64,000 nt of DNA from the NCBI GenBank assembly GCA_958295495.1, contig OY282352.1:372001-436000 (forward strand), read 5' to 3'. Below, in pieces: positions 57,020 through 64,000 of this stretch (its first letter is position 1; each line of letters opens with the position of its first letter). Source of the stretch: an uncultured Latescibacterota bacterium (GTDB lineage Bacteria; Latescibacterota; UBA2968; UBA8231). The translations under genes were made by a program, and so were the position numbers. The notes under the pieces are model-generated. The model ran no database searches. It had not been told where the DNA came from and saw only the letters and a program-made list of their open reading frames with translations.

Positions 57020-57895
57020 TTAGCTGTCCGTTTTCTTCGCCGAAGGGCCGGTCGTAAGCGTGATAGTCATGACCCCGTACGCCCGCACCTCAACCTGATA
57101 GGTCGGCTCGTAGTCGGGTGTGGTGCGGAAGTGCAGGCTCCGCGACGCGCCCACCCCTTGCAACGCAAACGCGCTGGCATCTGCGCCGCCCAACGCCAAC
57201 CAAGCCACCGACCCACAGCCGGCCCCCCCGACCGTGTACTGGCCGACCGCCCCGGTAGCGTTTTCGGCAACTGTCGGCGCGGCATGAGACGCCGACGTAT
57301 GCGCTATGGTCCCGGTATAAGCCGGCACCCCCTCGTAGCCGCCACTGAAGAACTGCTCAAACAATGCCATCGGGTAGCTCCAAGGCTGGTCGTTTCTGCC
57401 ATATACGTTGTTGCTTCTTGAATCGGCAAAAGAGACCATAACCACATAGACGTCACAAGGAGAGGCCCCGGTACAAGGTGCATGAGCAGGGTCGCCAAAT
57501 TGCCCGGTGACTCCTTCCTCGACAGGAGTTTTGACATACCCCTGCGCGATGCGCGTAGCCTGTAGTGTCGCCTGCCGGATGGCACTGCGCTGGAGATGCT
57601 TTGGGATGCTGTGCGCTACCGGATCGTCAATGCCGACTTTGGCCGACGAAGGCCGATAGTCGCCGTTACTATCTAGTTCGGCATAGTACAAGTAATCATC
57701 GGCCGGATTATACACGAAGGCGTAGCCGTCGGCGGTTTCCCTGTTGACCTCGATTTCGTCGCCATAGACATGGCCGATAAACGTTGTGCCGTCGGGCTGG
57801 GTAAAGGGAGCCCACTCGTCAACTGTTATCGCACGAACCTCGTAGGTGCGGACCACCATCAGCACCGCTATGAGCGCATATCGACGTATCGTCAT
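57020..57895 (-). CDS. Secreted M6-protease-like N-terminal region joined to a cadherin-like segment, no catalytic domain
   Basis: 291 residues from ATG 57895. Signal peptide, then a segment like the propeptide of M6-family metalloproteases (FTQPDGTTFIGHVYGDEIEV, YYAELDSNGDYRPS). The HExxH zinc motif of the protease is absent. After ALFEQFFSGGYEG the sequence changes to VAENATGAVGQYTVGG and DASAFALQGVG, a cadherin-like repeat pattern. The protein looks like an internal deletion of a much larger surface protease. GAGG overlaps the preceding stop, so it is coupled to the gene at 57904. Confidence 0.6.
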   Translation of the reverse strand: MTIRRYALIAVLMVVRTYEVRAITVDEWAPFTQPDGTTFIGHVYGDEIEVNRETADGYAFVYNPADDYLYYAELDSNGDYRPSSAKVGIDDPVAHSIPKHLQRSAIRQATLQATRIAQGYVKTPVEEGVTGQFGDPAHAPCTGASPCDVYVVMVSFADSRSNNVYGRNDQPWSYPMALFEQFFSGGYEGVPAYTGTIAHTSASHAAPTVAENATGAVGQYTVGGAGCGSVAWLALGGADASAFALQGVGASRSLHFRTTPDYEPTYQVEVRAYGVMTITLTTGPSAKKTDS

Positions 57896-57903
57896 TTCAA
57901 TCC

Positions 57904-58695
57904 TCACAAGTCTGGACAGGTGAATTGTTGTTTCAAAACGCCCCAAGACAACGCCCTGATCGCGGTCTCTCTGAGGCAGGGTAACTCCCCACTCCCGGCC
58001 ACAACCTTCATCGGATCATTCCAGAACTCCCACTTCACGCCATTTATGACCGCCCCCCATGCGGTAATTCTATTCGCGGAAATGAGATGACTCTGACTAT
58101 CCCAATTTACTATGCTACATGCGACCATACCAAAGTCCTTAAGAATTGACGCCGATCTGTATTCTACGGGATACGACCTTTGCCATAGCGAGTTATCATG
58201 TCCGCTAAAGGTAAACCCAAAAATAGAGAAGCCGACTTGTATAAGGCAGCCTGCTTTGCGCGGCCAGCCTGGGGTAAAGCCTAAGTCGTCGCCTGCGACA
58301 ACTAATGTATCTGAGGCCGTTTCGGAAATGGGATAGTCGTAAACCTCTTGATCTCTAAACTGGTATAACGCGACATCCCGGTCCTGTTGGCGAAACAAGA
58401 GGTGGTTGCCCTCCCAACGCACTTTCTTGCCGGCGATAAAGAAATAAGGCACTGGGGGCTGCTCATAGTGCATGTCGCTAAAGACATAGTAGGTATGCCC
58501 TTCAATGTCTTCCGTGTGGGTAATACTAATGGTTACATTTTGCTCAAAACGACTACTAGTTCTTGAGTCTATAAAGAGGTGCTGGTATTCCCACCTATTC
58601 CCGACGACCAAAGGCAGCATCTGCTGCACAGGGTCTGCGGCCTCAGCCCAAGACGCAGCCCACAATCCTACGCTTAAAGCGACGATGCATTGCAT
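57904..58695 (-). CDS. Secreted protein, paralogue of the gene at 55918
   Basis: 263 residues. Signal peptide (VALSVGLWAASWAEA), then LPLVVGNRWEYQHLF, IEGHTYYVFSDM, YFFIAGKKVRWEGNHLL and near the end RALSWGVLKQQF. Matches its paralogue through the first 120 residues and again at the C-terminus. Function unknown. AAGGAGAATACA precedes the ATG at 58695. Less GC-rich than the surrounding genes. Confidence 0.65.
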   Translation of the reverse strand: MQCIVALSVGLWAASWAEAADPVQQMLPLVVGNRWEYQHLFIDSRTSSRFEQNVTISITHTEDIEGHTYYVFSDMHYEQPPVPYFFIAGKKVRWEGNHLLFRQQDRDVALYQFRDQEVYDYPISETASDTLVVAGDDLGFTPGWPRKAGCLIQVGFSIFGFTFSGHDNSLWQRSYPVEYRSASILKDFGMVACSIVNWDSQSHLISANRITAWGAVINGVKWEFWNDPMKVVAGSGELPCLRETAIRALSWGVLKQQFTCPDL

Positions 58696-59003
58696 TGTAT
58701 TCTCCTTATTTGTCTCTGCTTGTGGCGGGGATTGCGCCTGCTTATAACGCACACAACCCCGTTTCGACGGACGAGCCGCGGCGTGGCCGACGCCGTGGCC
58801 ACCGCGCCGGGACCCACCGCGTTGTACGCCCGCACCCCAAACGTGTACGCCGTCCCATTGGTCAAGCTACTCACGATTTTTTTCATATTGACCGAACGCA
58901 CTTGAATCAGCGCACACACCAAGCGACGGATCAGGTCGATACGATGGCGCGTGAGGGATACCGACCCTTGCGTGAGGGCTTTCTTTAGCGTATGAATAAG
59001 CAT
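58674..59003 (-). CDS. Small protein containing an FN3 fragment, probably degenerate
   Basis: 109 residues from ATG 59003 with CAGGAG upstream. The middle holds half of a fibronectin type III repeat (LTNGTAYTFGVRAYNAVGPG), usually a C-terminal or internal part of large secreted proteins. The rest is basic and not recognisable. It overlaps the next gene start by 22 bases. Likely a deletion product that kept a ribosome-binding site. Confidence 0.4.
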   Translation of the reverse strand: MLIHTLKKALTQGSVSLTRHRIDLIRRLVCALIQVRSVNMKKIVSSLTNGTAYTFGVRAYNAVGPGAVATASATPRLVRRNGVVCVISRRNPRHKQRQIRRIQCNASSL

Positions 59004-59103
59004 GGTATAGCTCCTGTATGTAGGATTTAGATGCAATCTGGGTGATTACAAATAAACCTAAATCGGGGCTGTACCACAACTTAGATTACTGTCGTGTACT
59101 TAG

Positions 59104-59304
59104 GGCAGAGATAAACAGTACTGGAACCAACGTGCGGAGTTTATCTCTATAATTAGAAACCCTTTAGCGCACAACCGCGAGGAAGCTCTGCAAGAGTACG
59201 AACTGAAAATTGCCGAAGGATATTGTGAGGAAATTTTGGACGCGATTAATGAACTGAAGCAAGTGCGAGAACGCGACATAATTAGAAATGAGGAGAACGG
59301 ATGA
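59104..59304 (+). pseudogene. C-terminal fragment of a HEPN-type protein
   Basis: Open from 59104 after a TAG, no start codon. Reads QYWNQRAEFISIIRNPLAHN, then REEALQEYELKIAEGYCEEI. RNPLAHN matches the RxxxxH motif of HEPN ribonucleases as in Swt1/ApeA-like proteins. About 66 codons survive, ending in TGA that overlaps the next ATG (ATGA). Lower GC than its neighbours. Confidence 0.6.
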
Positions 59305-60404
59305 GCGGCCAGCTTGACTACCCAACCTACGAAAGCCTCGGCGTGCGTCCCCTGATCAACTGCCAAGGGACCTATACCATTATCAGCGGCTCGCTGATCT
59401 TGCCCGCAGTGCGGCAGGCCATGGTCGAGGCCTCCAAGCAATACGTCCACCTCGACGAGCTAATGGAGGCTTGTGGGCAGCGCGTCGGCGAGCTGATGCA
59501 GTGCGAGTGGGGGCTGATTACCAATGGTTGCGCGGCGGCGTTGTGCCAAGTTACAGCCGCTTGCGTGGCCGGCACCGATCCCGAGAAGATGGCGCGGTTG
59601 CCCGACACTACGGGCATGAAAAACCAAGTGATCGTCCAGCCGAGCCACCGCCACGTGTACGATCACGCCGTGCGCATGGTCGGCGTCGAAATCGTCGAGG
59701 TCGAGACGCTCGCCGCGCTCGAAGCGGCCCTGTCGGACCGCACGGCCATGCTCTTGGTGTTTGGCGATGCGGCCGAACGGGGGCCGATCTCGGTGGCGGA
59801 CATGGCCGCGGCCGGGCATAGGCACGGCGTACCGACCTTTGTCGATGCCGCGGCCGAGCGGCCGGACGCACCCAACTGGTATCTGGAGCAGGGGGCCGAT
59901 GCGGTGGCGTATTCGGGCGGCAAGTGCCTGCGCGGGCCACAAGCGTCGGGCTTGGTCTTGGGGCGCAAGGAGTTGTTGCAGGCAGCTTTCCTCAATGGGG
60001 CACCGCATCACGCGCTGGGGAGGCCGATGAAGGCGGGCAAGGAAGAAATCATGGGGTTGTTGGCGGCGGTGGAGCAGTGGGTGGTGCGCGACCACTCAGC
60101 CGAGTGGCGGGAATGGGAGCGGCGCTTGGCGGTGATAGCGGCGGCGGTGGTGCCGTTCCCCTCAATGGCGACGCAGGTCCATCAGCCCGGGCGCTCGAAT
60201 GTCGCGCCGAATTTGACGGTGCGCTGGGATCGGAAGCGGCTGGCCCTCAGCGGTCACGAGCTGGCGCGTCAGCTCACGGCCGGCCAACCGCGGATCGAGG
60301 TCGCCGCCCACGAGAGCGGCTTTGGCATCAATCCCTATATGATGGAGCTTGGCGAGGAAGACATTGTGGCGCGGCGGGTGAGCGAGGTTTTGGCTGCGGT
60401 TTAA
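59301..60404 (+). CDS. SelA-like PLP-dependent enzyme
   Basis: 367 residues. Fold-type I PLP enzyme of the SelA/DgaE group, usually beta-elimination or related chemistry on amino acids or amino sugars. PLP lysine in YSGGKCLRGPQASGL; LGVRPLINCQGTYTIISG at the N-terminus; VDAAAERPDAPN where the Asp contacts the pyridine ring. No tRNA(Sec) or selD is near, so selenocysteine synthesis is unlikely. GAGGAG lies 6 bases before the ATG. Confidence 0.8.
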   Translation: MSGQLDYPTYESLGVRPLINCQGTYTIISGSLILPAVRQAMVEASKQYVHLDELMEACGQRVGELMQCEWGLITNGCAAALCQVTAACVAGTDPEKMARLPDTTGMKNQVIVQPSHRHVYDHAVRMVGVEIVEVETLAALEAALSDRTAMLLVFGDAAERGPISVADMAAAGHRHGVPTFVDAAAERPDAPNWYLEQGADAVAYSGGKCLRGPQASGLVLGRKELLQAAFLNGAPHHALGRPMKAGKEEIMGLLAAVEQWVVRDHSAEWREWERRLAVIAAAVVPFPSMATQVHQPGRSNVAPNLTVRWDRKRLALSGHELARQLTAGQPRIEVAAHESGFGINPYMMELGEEDIVARRVSEVLAAV

Positions 60405-60506
60405 GCACCCAGTAAGCACCAACGCCGAGCGCACTTCGTAGCCAAATGCTCATGCGTTCCTTCAAGCCGAGCTACACAAGGCTTAAACAGGAGAGGTTGC
60501 GCTGCT

Positions 60507-62549
60507 TCAGTTGGGCCGCTCGCCGCGGCGCAAGGCCACAGACAGCGGCTGAACTCCCTTCTTGTCGGGCTTCGAGCGCACCTTGCCGGTGCGAGAATCC
60601 ACGCTGTAAATTTTCACGTCCTTGGGCACGTCAAAATCCTTTTCCGGCCGTCCCTCGTTTATTGCGATCATAAAATCTGTCCAGATGGGCACGGCACCGG
60701 TGCCGCCGGTGATTTGCATCCCGCGCGTATCCACCAGCTTATGGGTGCGGCGGTCGTCAAACCCCACCCAGACGCTGGCGATTAAGTCTGGCGTGAAGCC
60801 GGTGAACCAAGCGTCGGTATTGTCGTTGGTCGTGCCGGTCTTGCCAGCGGCTGGCCGCACGAAGCCCAATTTGCGCGCTCGGCGCCCGGTGCCGCGGTCC
60901 ACGGTCTGGCGCAAGAGGTGGACCATCTGCGCGGCGAGGTCAGGCGAGACGGCCTGGCGGATCTGCGGCTGATGGGTAAAAATCGACAGGCTGTCGGGAT
61001 CGACGATGCGCTCTATCAAGGTCGGCGTCACCTGCAAGCCGTAGTTGGCAAAAGTCCCGTACGCCGCGGCCATTTCCAATACGGTGACTTCGGCGACGCC
61101 CAAGGCAATGCTCTTGTAAGCTCCTATTGGCCCGGCAAAACCCAAGCGGTGAGCTATCTCAACGACGCGGGCCGGGCCGACGAGTTCGGAGATTTGTATG
61201 GCCGTTGAGTTGGCCGAGCGGACCAAGGCCCACGCCGCGGTCGTCCGCCCCAAGTAGCGACCGCCGTAATTGCGCGGTTGCCACTTTTGTCCGTTGACGA
61301 TATAAGTGCGCCGCTGGTCGTTAAAGACGGTGACCGGGCTTATTTTGCCCGCCTCCAAAGCCGCTAAATAGGCCAGCGGCTTAAAGCCGGATCCGGGCTG
61401 GCGGCGAGCGGTGAGGGCCCGGTTGTAGTAGCTGACGAAAATGTCCCGCCCCCCGACCATGGCCAGCACTTTCCCGGTCGGCGATAGACACACCAACGCG
61501 CCTTGCACGTAGGCCGGACGCTCGGCCATCGACGCTTCCGAATAGGGCTTAAACCCCAACCGTTCATCCAGTTCGACCATCCCCTTGGCCACGGCCGCTT
61601 CGGCCGCTTCTTGCATGGCGATGTCCAAGGTGGTATAGACCTTCAGGCTCCCATAGTGCAGGGCCGACGGCCCCAACTGCCGGACGATTTCCGCGTTGAT
61701 GGCTTCGACCCAATAGGGCACTGGGTTGCGGGGCGGATAGCCGGGGTCGATGAGGTCTGCGGTGCGGAGGGCGGCATATTCCCGGCGCGTCTGCGGGTCG
61801 AGAAAGCCGCTGGCGACCATGCGGTCGAACACGTGTTGCAGCCGGGCAGTGGCTCGTTCGGGGTGCCGCAGGGGATTGTACGCGGTTGGGGCGTTGATCT
61901 GGCCGATGAGCATGGCAGCGCGGGGCAGGCTCAGCGAGTCTGGGGTCGTGTTGCAGAAGGTCGCCGCGGCATCGTGAATGCCATAGGCGTTGGTGCCGTA
62001 GAAGACCTCGTTGAGGTACAGCTCTAGGAGGCGATCTTTGTACGCCGGGTGGCCGGCGGCTTGGGTGTCTGGGTACGAGGCGGCAAAAAACTCCTCTAGC
62101 TGCACGGCGAGCAGCGCTTCCGACAGCTTGCGTTCAAAGGTCTTTTTCGGCGAAAAGAACAGGCGCTTGACGAGCTGTTGGGTCAAGGTGCTGCCGCCGC
62201 GGGTGAGACTACCCCTTAGCAGGTTGTCGCGCACCGCGCCGACGATGGACACCAGGTCAATGCCGCGGTGTTGGTAAAAGCGCGCGTCCTCAGTGGCGAT
62301 GAGCGCGTTGCGCACGTGGGGGCTGATGTGTTCGAGGGGCACCCATTGGCGGCTCTGATTGAAGGTGTAGATGCGCTCGCCAGAAGCCGCGTACATCTCC
62401 GTGCCGGGGCGGATGCCCAAGTCGTGCGGGTCGGTGGGCAGGCTGGGCAAGCTCGGGGCCACGCGCCAGACGGCGTACCCCACTCCCAGCCCAGTCGCCA
62501 AGACGAGGATTGCGGTCAGGCCCGCGCCGATAGACAACGGGCGTCTCAT
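60507..62549 (-). CDS. Class A penicillin-binding protein (PBP1a-type)
   Basis: 680 residues. Bifunctional peptidoglycan synthase. One N-terminal membrane helix. Glycosyltransferase GT51 motifs ATEDARFYQHRGID and RGGSTLTQQLVK. Transpeptidase motifs SGFK in RQPGSGFKPLAYL (SxxK), SANSTA (SxN) and AAGKTGTTNDNTDAW (KTG). The C-terminal tail is basic. Its ATG overlaps the stop of the upstream membrane protein gene (ATGA), so the two are coupled. Confidence 0.93.
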   Translation of the reverse strand: MRRPLSIGAGLTAILVLATGLGVGYAVWRVAPSLPSLPTDPHDLGIRPGTEMYAASGERIYTFNQSRQWVPLEHISPHVRNALIATEDARFYQHRGIDLVSIVGAVRDNLLRGSLTRGGSTLTQQLVKRLFFSPKKTFERKLSEALLAVQLEEFFAASYPDTQAAGHPAYKDRLLELYLNEVFYGTNAYGIHDAAATFCNTTPDSLSLPRAAMLIGQINAPTAYNPLRHPERATARLQHVFDRMVASGFLDPQTRREYAALRTADLIDPGYPPRNPVPYWVEAINAEIVRQLGPSALHYGSLKVYTTLDIAMQEAAEAAVAKGMVELDERLGFKPYSEASMAERPAYVQGALVCLSPTGKVLAMVGGRDIFVSYYNRALTARRQPGSGFKPLAYLAALEAGKISPVTVFNDQRRTYIVNGQKWQPRNYGGRYLGRTTAAWALVRSANSTAIQISELVGPARVVEIAHRLGFAGPIGAYKSIALGVAEVTVLEMAAAYGTFANYGLQVTPTLIERIVDPDSLSIFTHQPQIRQAVSPDLAAQMVHLLRQTVDRGTGRRARKLGFVRPAAGKTGTTNDNTDAWFTGFTPDLIASVWVGFDDRRTHKLVDTRGMQITGGTGAVPIWTDFMIAINEGRPEKDFDVPKDVKIYSVDSRTGKVRSKPDKKGVQPLSVALRRGERPN

Positions 62550-63430
62550 TGCGCCAGCCCGAGGCGTTGTTGCACGGGTTGGGCCGGCAGCACCAGCGCC
62601 GTGGCCTCGTGGCCCGGCACCAGCGCGTACGCGGCAAATTGGTCCCCAGTGCGAGTCAGGCGCAGCTCAAAGCCGTCTGCGCTGTCCCAAGCCGCGAGCA
62701 GGCGCTTGGTCTCGCTCTGACGCAGCGAGTCGGCCCGCGCTTGCACGACCTGCGCTAAGGCCGCTGTGATGATCGGCCCGGCATCGCTCTGCGCGCGATT
62801 GAGGTCGGCGCTCAAAAGCGGCGCTAGATGCTGGCGCCAGTAGGCTATGTCTTCCTCTTTCATCTTCAGAAAGGTCCAAGCTTCGGGCTCGTCTTTTGCC
62901 AGCAGCCGCTTGTGGAGCTGGTGGAAGAGCGAGCCGTCCTCTAGGGCTATTTGCGTGCCGATGAGGGCGCGGAGATACGAGGCGTCGTCGGGGACGATGG
63001 CTTGGGTTAGCAGGTAGCGACCATGCTCGTAAATCTGCAGGGAATAGGCCAGCTCGCGCAGAGTTTCTGGGTCGAGGTGATCGAATTGGAGGGCGGTGTC
63101 TCGCTGCGCGACTGCAAAAAACGCCGCGTGGGTGCCGTGGTACTGGAGTTGGTAGTGGTTTTGTAAAACCGGCAGTGGGGCTTGGCGCGGCTCTAGGGGA
63201 GTCTCGGCCAGTGAGTCGTATAGGGCCATGCGGGTTTGCCGGCTGGCGAGAATGCCCTGCCAGAGCGCGCCTCTTGGCTCGCGCTCTGGGTTTTGCCGCA
63301 TCAGGTATTGGCCGATGAAGCGGGCCGCGCATTGGGTGCGGTATTCGATGAAGAATAGAACGCAAGCCGTGCAGAAAGGGACCAACGCACACAGGGCGAT
63401 GCGGCTGAGAGCATGGGAAAAAGACGACAT
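62546..63430 (-). CDS. Membrane-anchored hypothetical protein coupled to the PBP gene
   Basis: 294 residues. One N-terminal hydrophobic helix (IALCALVPFCTACVLFFIEY), the rest soluble and helix-rich (LREELAYS-like segments, LLAKDEPEAWTFLKMKEED), probably periplasmic. It overlaps the PBP start by 4 bases. An accessory role in cell-wall synthesis is inferred from that coupling only; no known PBP activator is recognisable. Confidence 0.65.
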   Translation of the reverse strand: MSSFSHALSRIALCALVPFCTACVLFFIEYRTQCAARFIGQYLMRQNPEREPRGALWQGILASRQTRMALYDSLAETPLEPRQAPLPVLQNHYQLQYHGTHAAFFAVAQRDTALQFDHLDPETLRELAYSLQIYEHGRYLLTQAIVPDDASYLRALIGTQIALEDGSLFHQLHKRLLAKDEPEAWTFLKMKEEDIAYWRQHLAPLLSADLNRAQSDAGPIITAALAQVVQARADSLRQSETKRLLAAWDSADGFELRLTRTGDQFAAYALVPGHEATALVLPAQPVQQRLGLAQ

Positions 63431-63437
63431 AGCGACA

Positions 63438-63506
63438 CAATAACTTAGGGGCGGCTGTTTGTCAAAAGTTCTTGCCCATTTTGGGCGGCTAATGGTACTT
63501 TTGACA
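63438..63506. promoter_or_regulatory. Divergent promoter region
   Basis: Leftward promoter: TTGACA (reverse complement of 63460-63465) with TATTGT 17 bases on. Rightward: TTGACA at 63501-63506, without a good -10. The two lie in an inverted repeat GTCAAAAGT (63461-63469) / ACTTTTGAC (63497-63505), which could also be an operator for both genes. Confidence 0.45.
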
Positions 63507-63543
63507 GGGAGGAGATCAACCTATCTGAGGAGGTAGCAAGAAC

Positions 63544-64000
63544 ATGAAACGCCTAAAAACTGCATGGCTTGTCGTCGTCGGGTTGTGGCACTGCGGCGAC
63601 GGCGAAAAGGGCACCGCTCCCGTCGCGACCGTCGGTCCGCCGCCGGCACCGCTCGCCCTGAGCGTGGAGCGCATCGGCGACGGCGAGGTGTGGCTCAATT
63701 GGCAGGCCGCCGCGGGCGAGGACGAGGTGCTCTACGTCGTCTATCGCTCGGCGGGGGGCGGCGCGGCCGTGGCCATTGACTCCACGTTACAGACCCGATT
63801 CAAGGATCAGGGCCTGCAATACGAGCTGGAGTACACCTATCGAGTAACCGCGATAAACGGCGGCGGCGAGAGCAGTTCCTCAAATGCCATTAGCGGACAG
63901 CCCCTCAACAGCTTGACGCCGCAGGTGCCGACCTCGCTGCGCGTGGTAGCGCACCATCTCGAAGTACTCGGCCAGCTCGACATTACCCTCGACTGGAACG
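63544..64000 (+). CDS. Secreted FN3-domain protein (partial, runs off the window)
   Basis: 152 codons seen. Short signal-like start (KRLKTAWLVVVGLWHCG), possibly a lipoprotein, then a proline-rich linker and at least one fibronectin type III domain (VWLNWQAAAGEDEVLYVVYR, then ELEYTYRVTAINGGG). A second one appears to begin before the window ends (LRVVAHHLEVL...ITLDWN). Function unknown; surface adhesion or scaffold is likely. GGAGG lies 10 bases before the ATG. Confidence 0.7.
   Translation, partial: MKRLKTAWLVVVGLWHCGDGEKGTAPVATVGPPPAPLALSVERIGDGEVWLNWQAAAGEDEVLYVVYRSAGGGAAVAIDSTLQTRFKDQGLQYELEYTYRVTAINGGGESSSSNAISGQPLNSLTPQVPTSLRVVAHHLEVLGQLDITLDWN

Overview
The window is 64 kb of GC-rich bacterial chromosome without rRNA, tRNA, CRISPR or an intact transposase gene that I could find. 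The gene content suggests a free-living Gram-negative-like organism of an uncultured lineage. Secreted proteins end in FlgD/T9SS-like tails, leucine-rich-repeat and VIT/VWA proteins occur, and there is a SelA-like PLP enzyme and many short palindromic or MITE-like repeats. This mix is reminiscent of the FCB-superphylum relatives such as Latescibacterota. That placement is inference only.

Layout. 1-8.6 kb: start of a phosphoglucose isomerase gene, two small unknown genes and the addB-addA recombination nuclease operon. 8.8-19.2 kb: a 5.2-kb tandem duplication. Each unit holds a truncated GT2 glycosyltransferase, two GT39-like polytopic membrane proteins that share a C-terminal domain, and a polysaccharide-deacetylase-like lipoprotein; one or more genes per unit are broken. 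19.8-21.9 kb: a CsgG/FlgT-like lipoprotein and a zinc alcohol dehydrogenase. 22-32.6 kb: a defence island. Type III restriction (res) and modification (mod) genes flank a frameshifted AlbA/Schlafen-type ATP-binding gene and several toxin-antitoxin genes (PIN, HicAB, MNT nucleotidyltransferase), with MITEs inserted among them.

32.7-38.9 kb: dnaK, a small two-gene module split by a composite MITE, a dnaK 5' fragment, uvrB and an ABC ATPase. 39-45.8 kb: cell-surface proteins (VIT/VWA with a FlgD-like tail, LRR lipoproteins and LRR fragments) with an AAA/DUF4143 ATPase gene placed in their midst. 45.8-54.6 kb: short-chain dehydrogenase, pyruvate/acetoin dehydrogenase E1 beta and alpha, 7Fe-type ferredoxin, siroheme nitrite/sulfite reductase with its small neighbour, GalU-type uridylyltransferase, a CinA-like/adenylyltransferase fusion and an Smr protein. 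54.6-64 kb: an O-methyltransferase, a decaying cluster of secreted proteins, a SelA-like PLP enzyme, a class A penicillin-binding protein with its membrane partner, and the start of an FN3 protein.

The strongest new signals are two. One is the tandem GT39/deacetylase unit with its four-copy shared C-terminal domain. The other is a family of composite MITEs (TIR CTGACGTTACGCAG) with 7-bp target duplications readable directly in the sequence. One of these elements sits precisely inside the spacer of a putative toxin-antitoxin-like gene pair. Housekeeping genes in the window look intact; accessory genes show frameshifts, nonsense codons and truncations.
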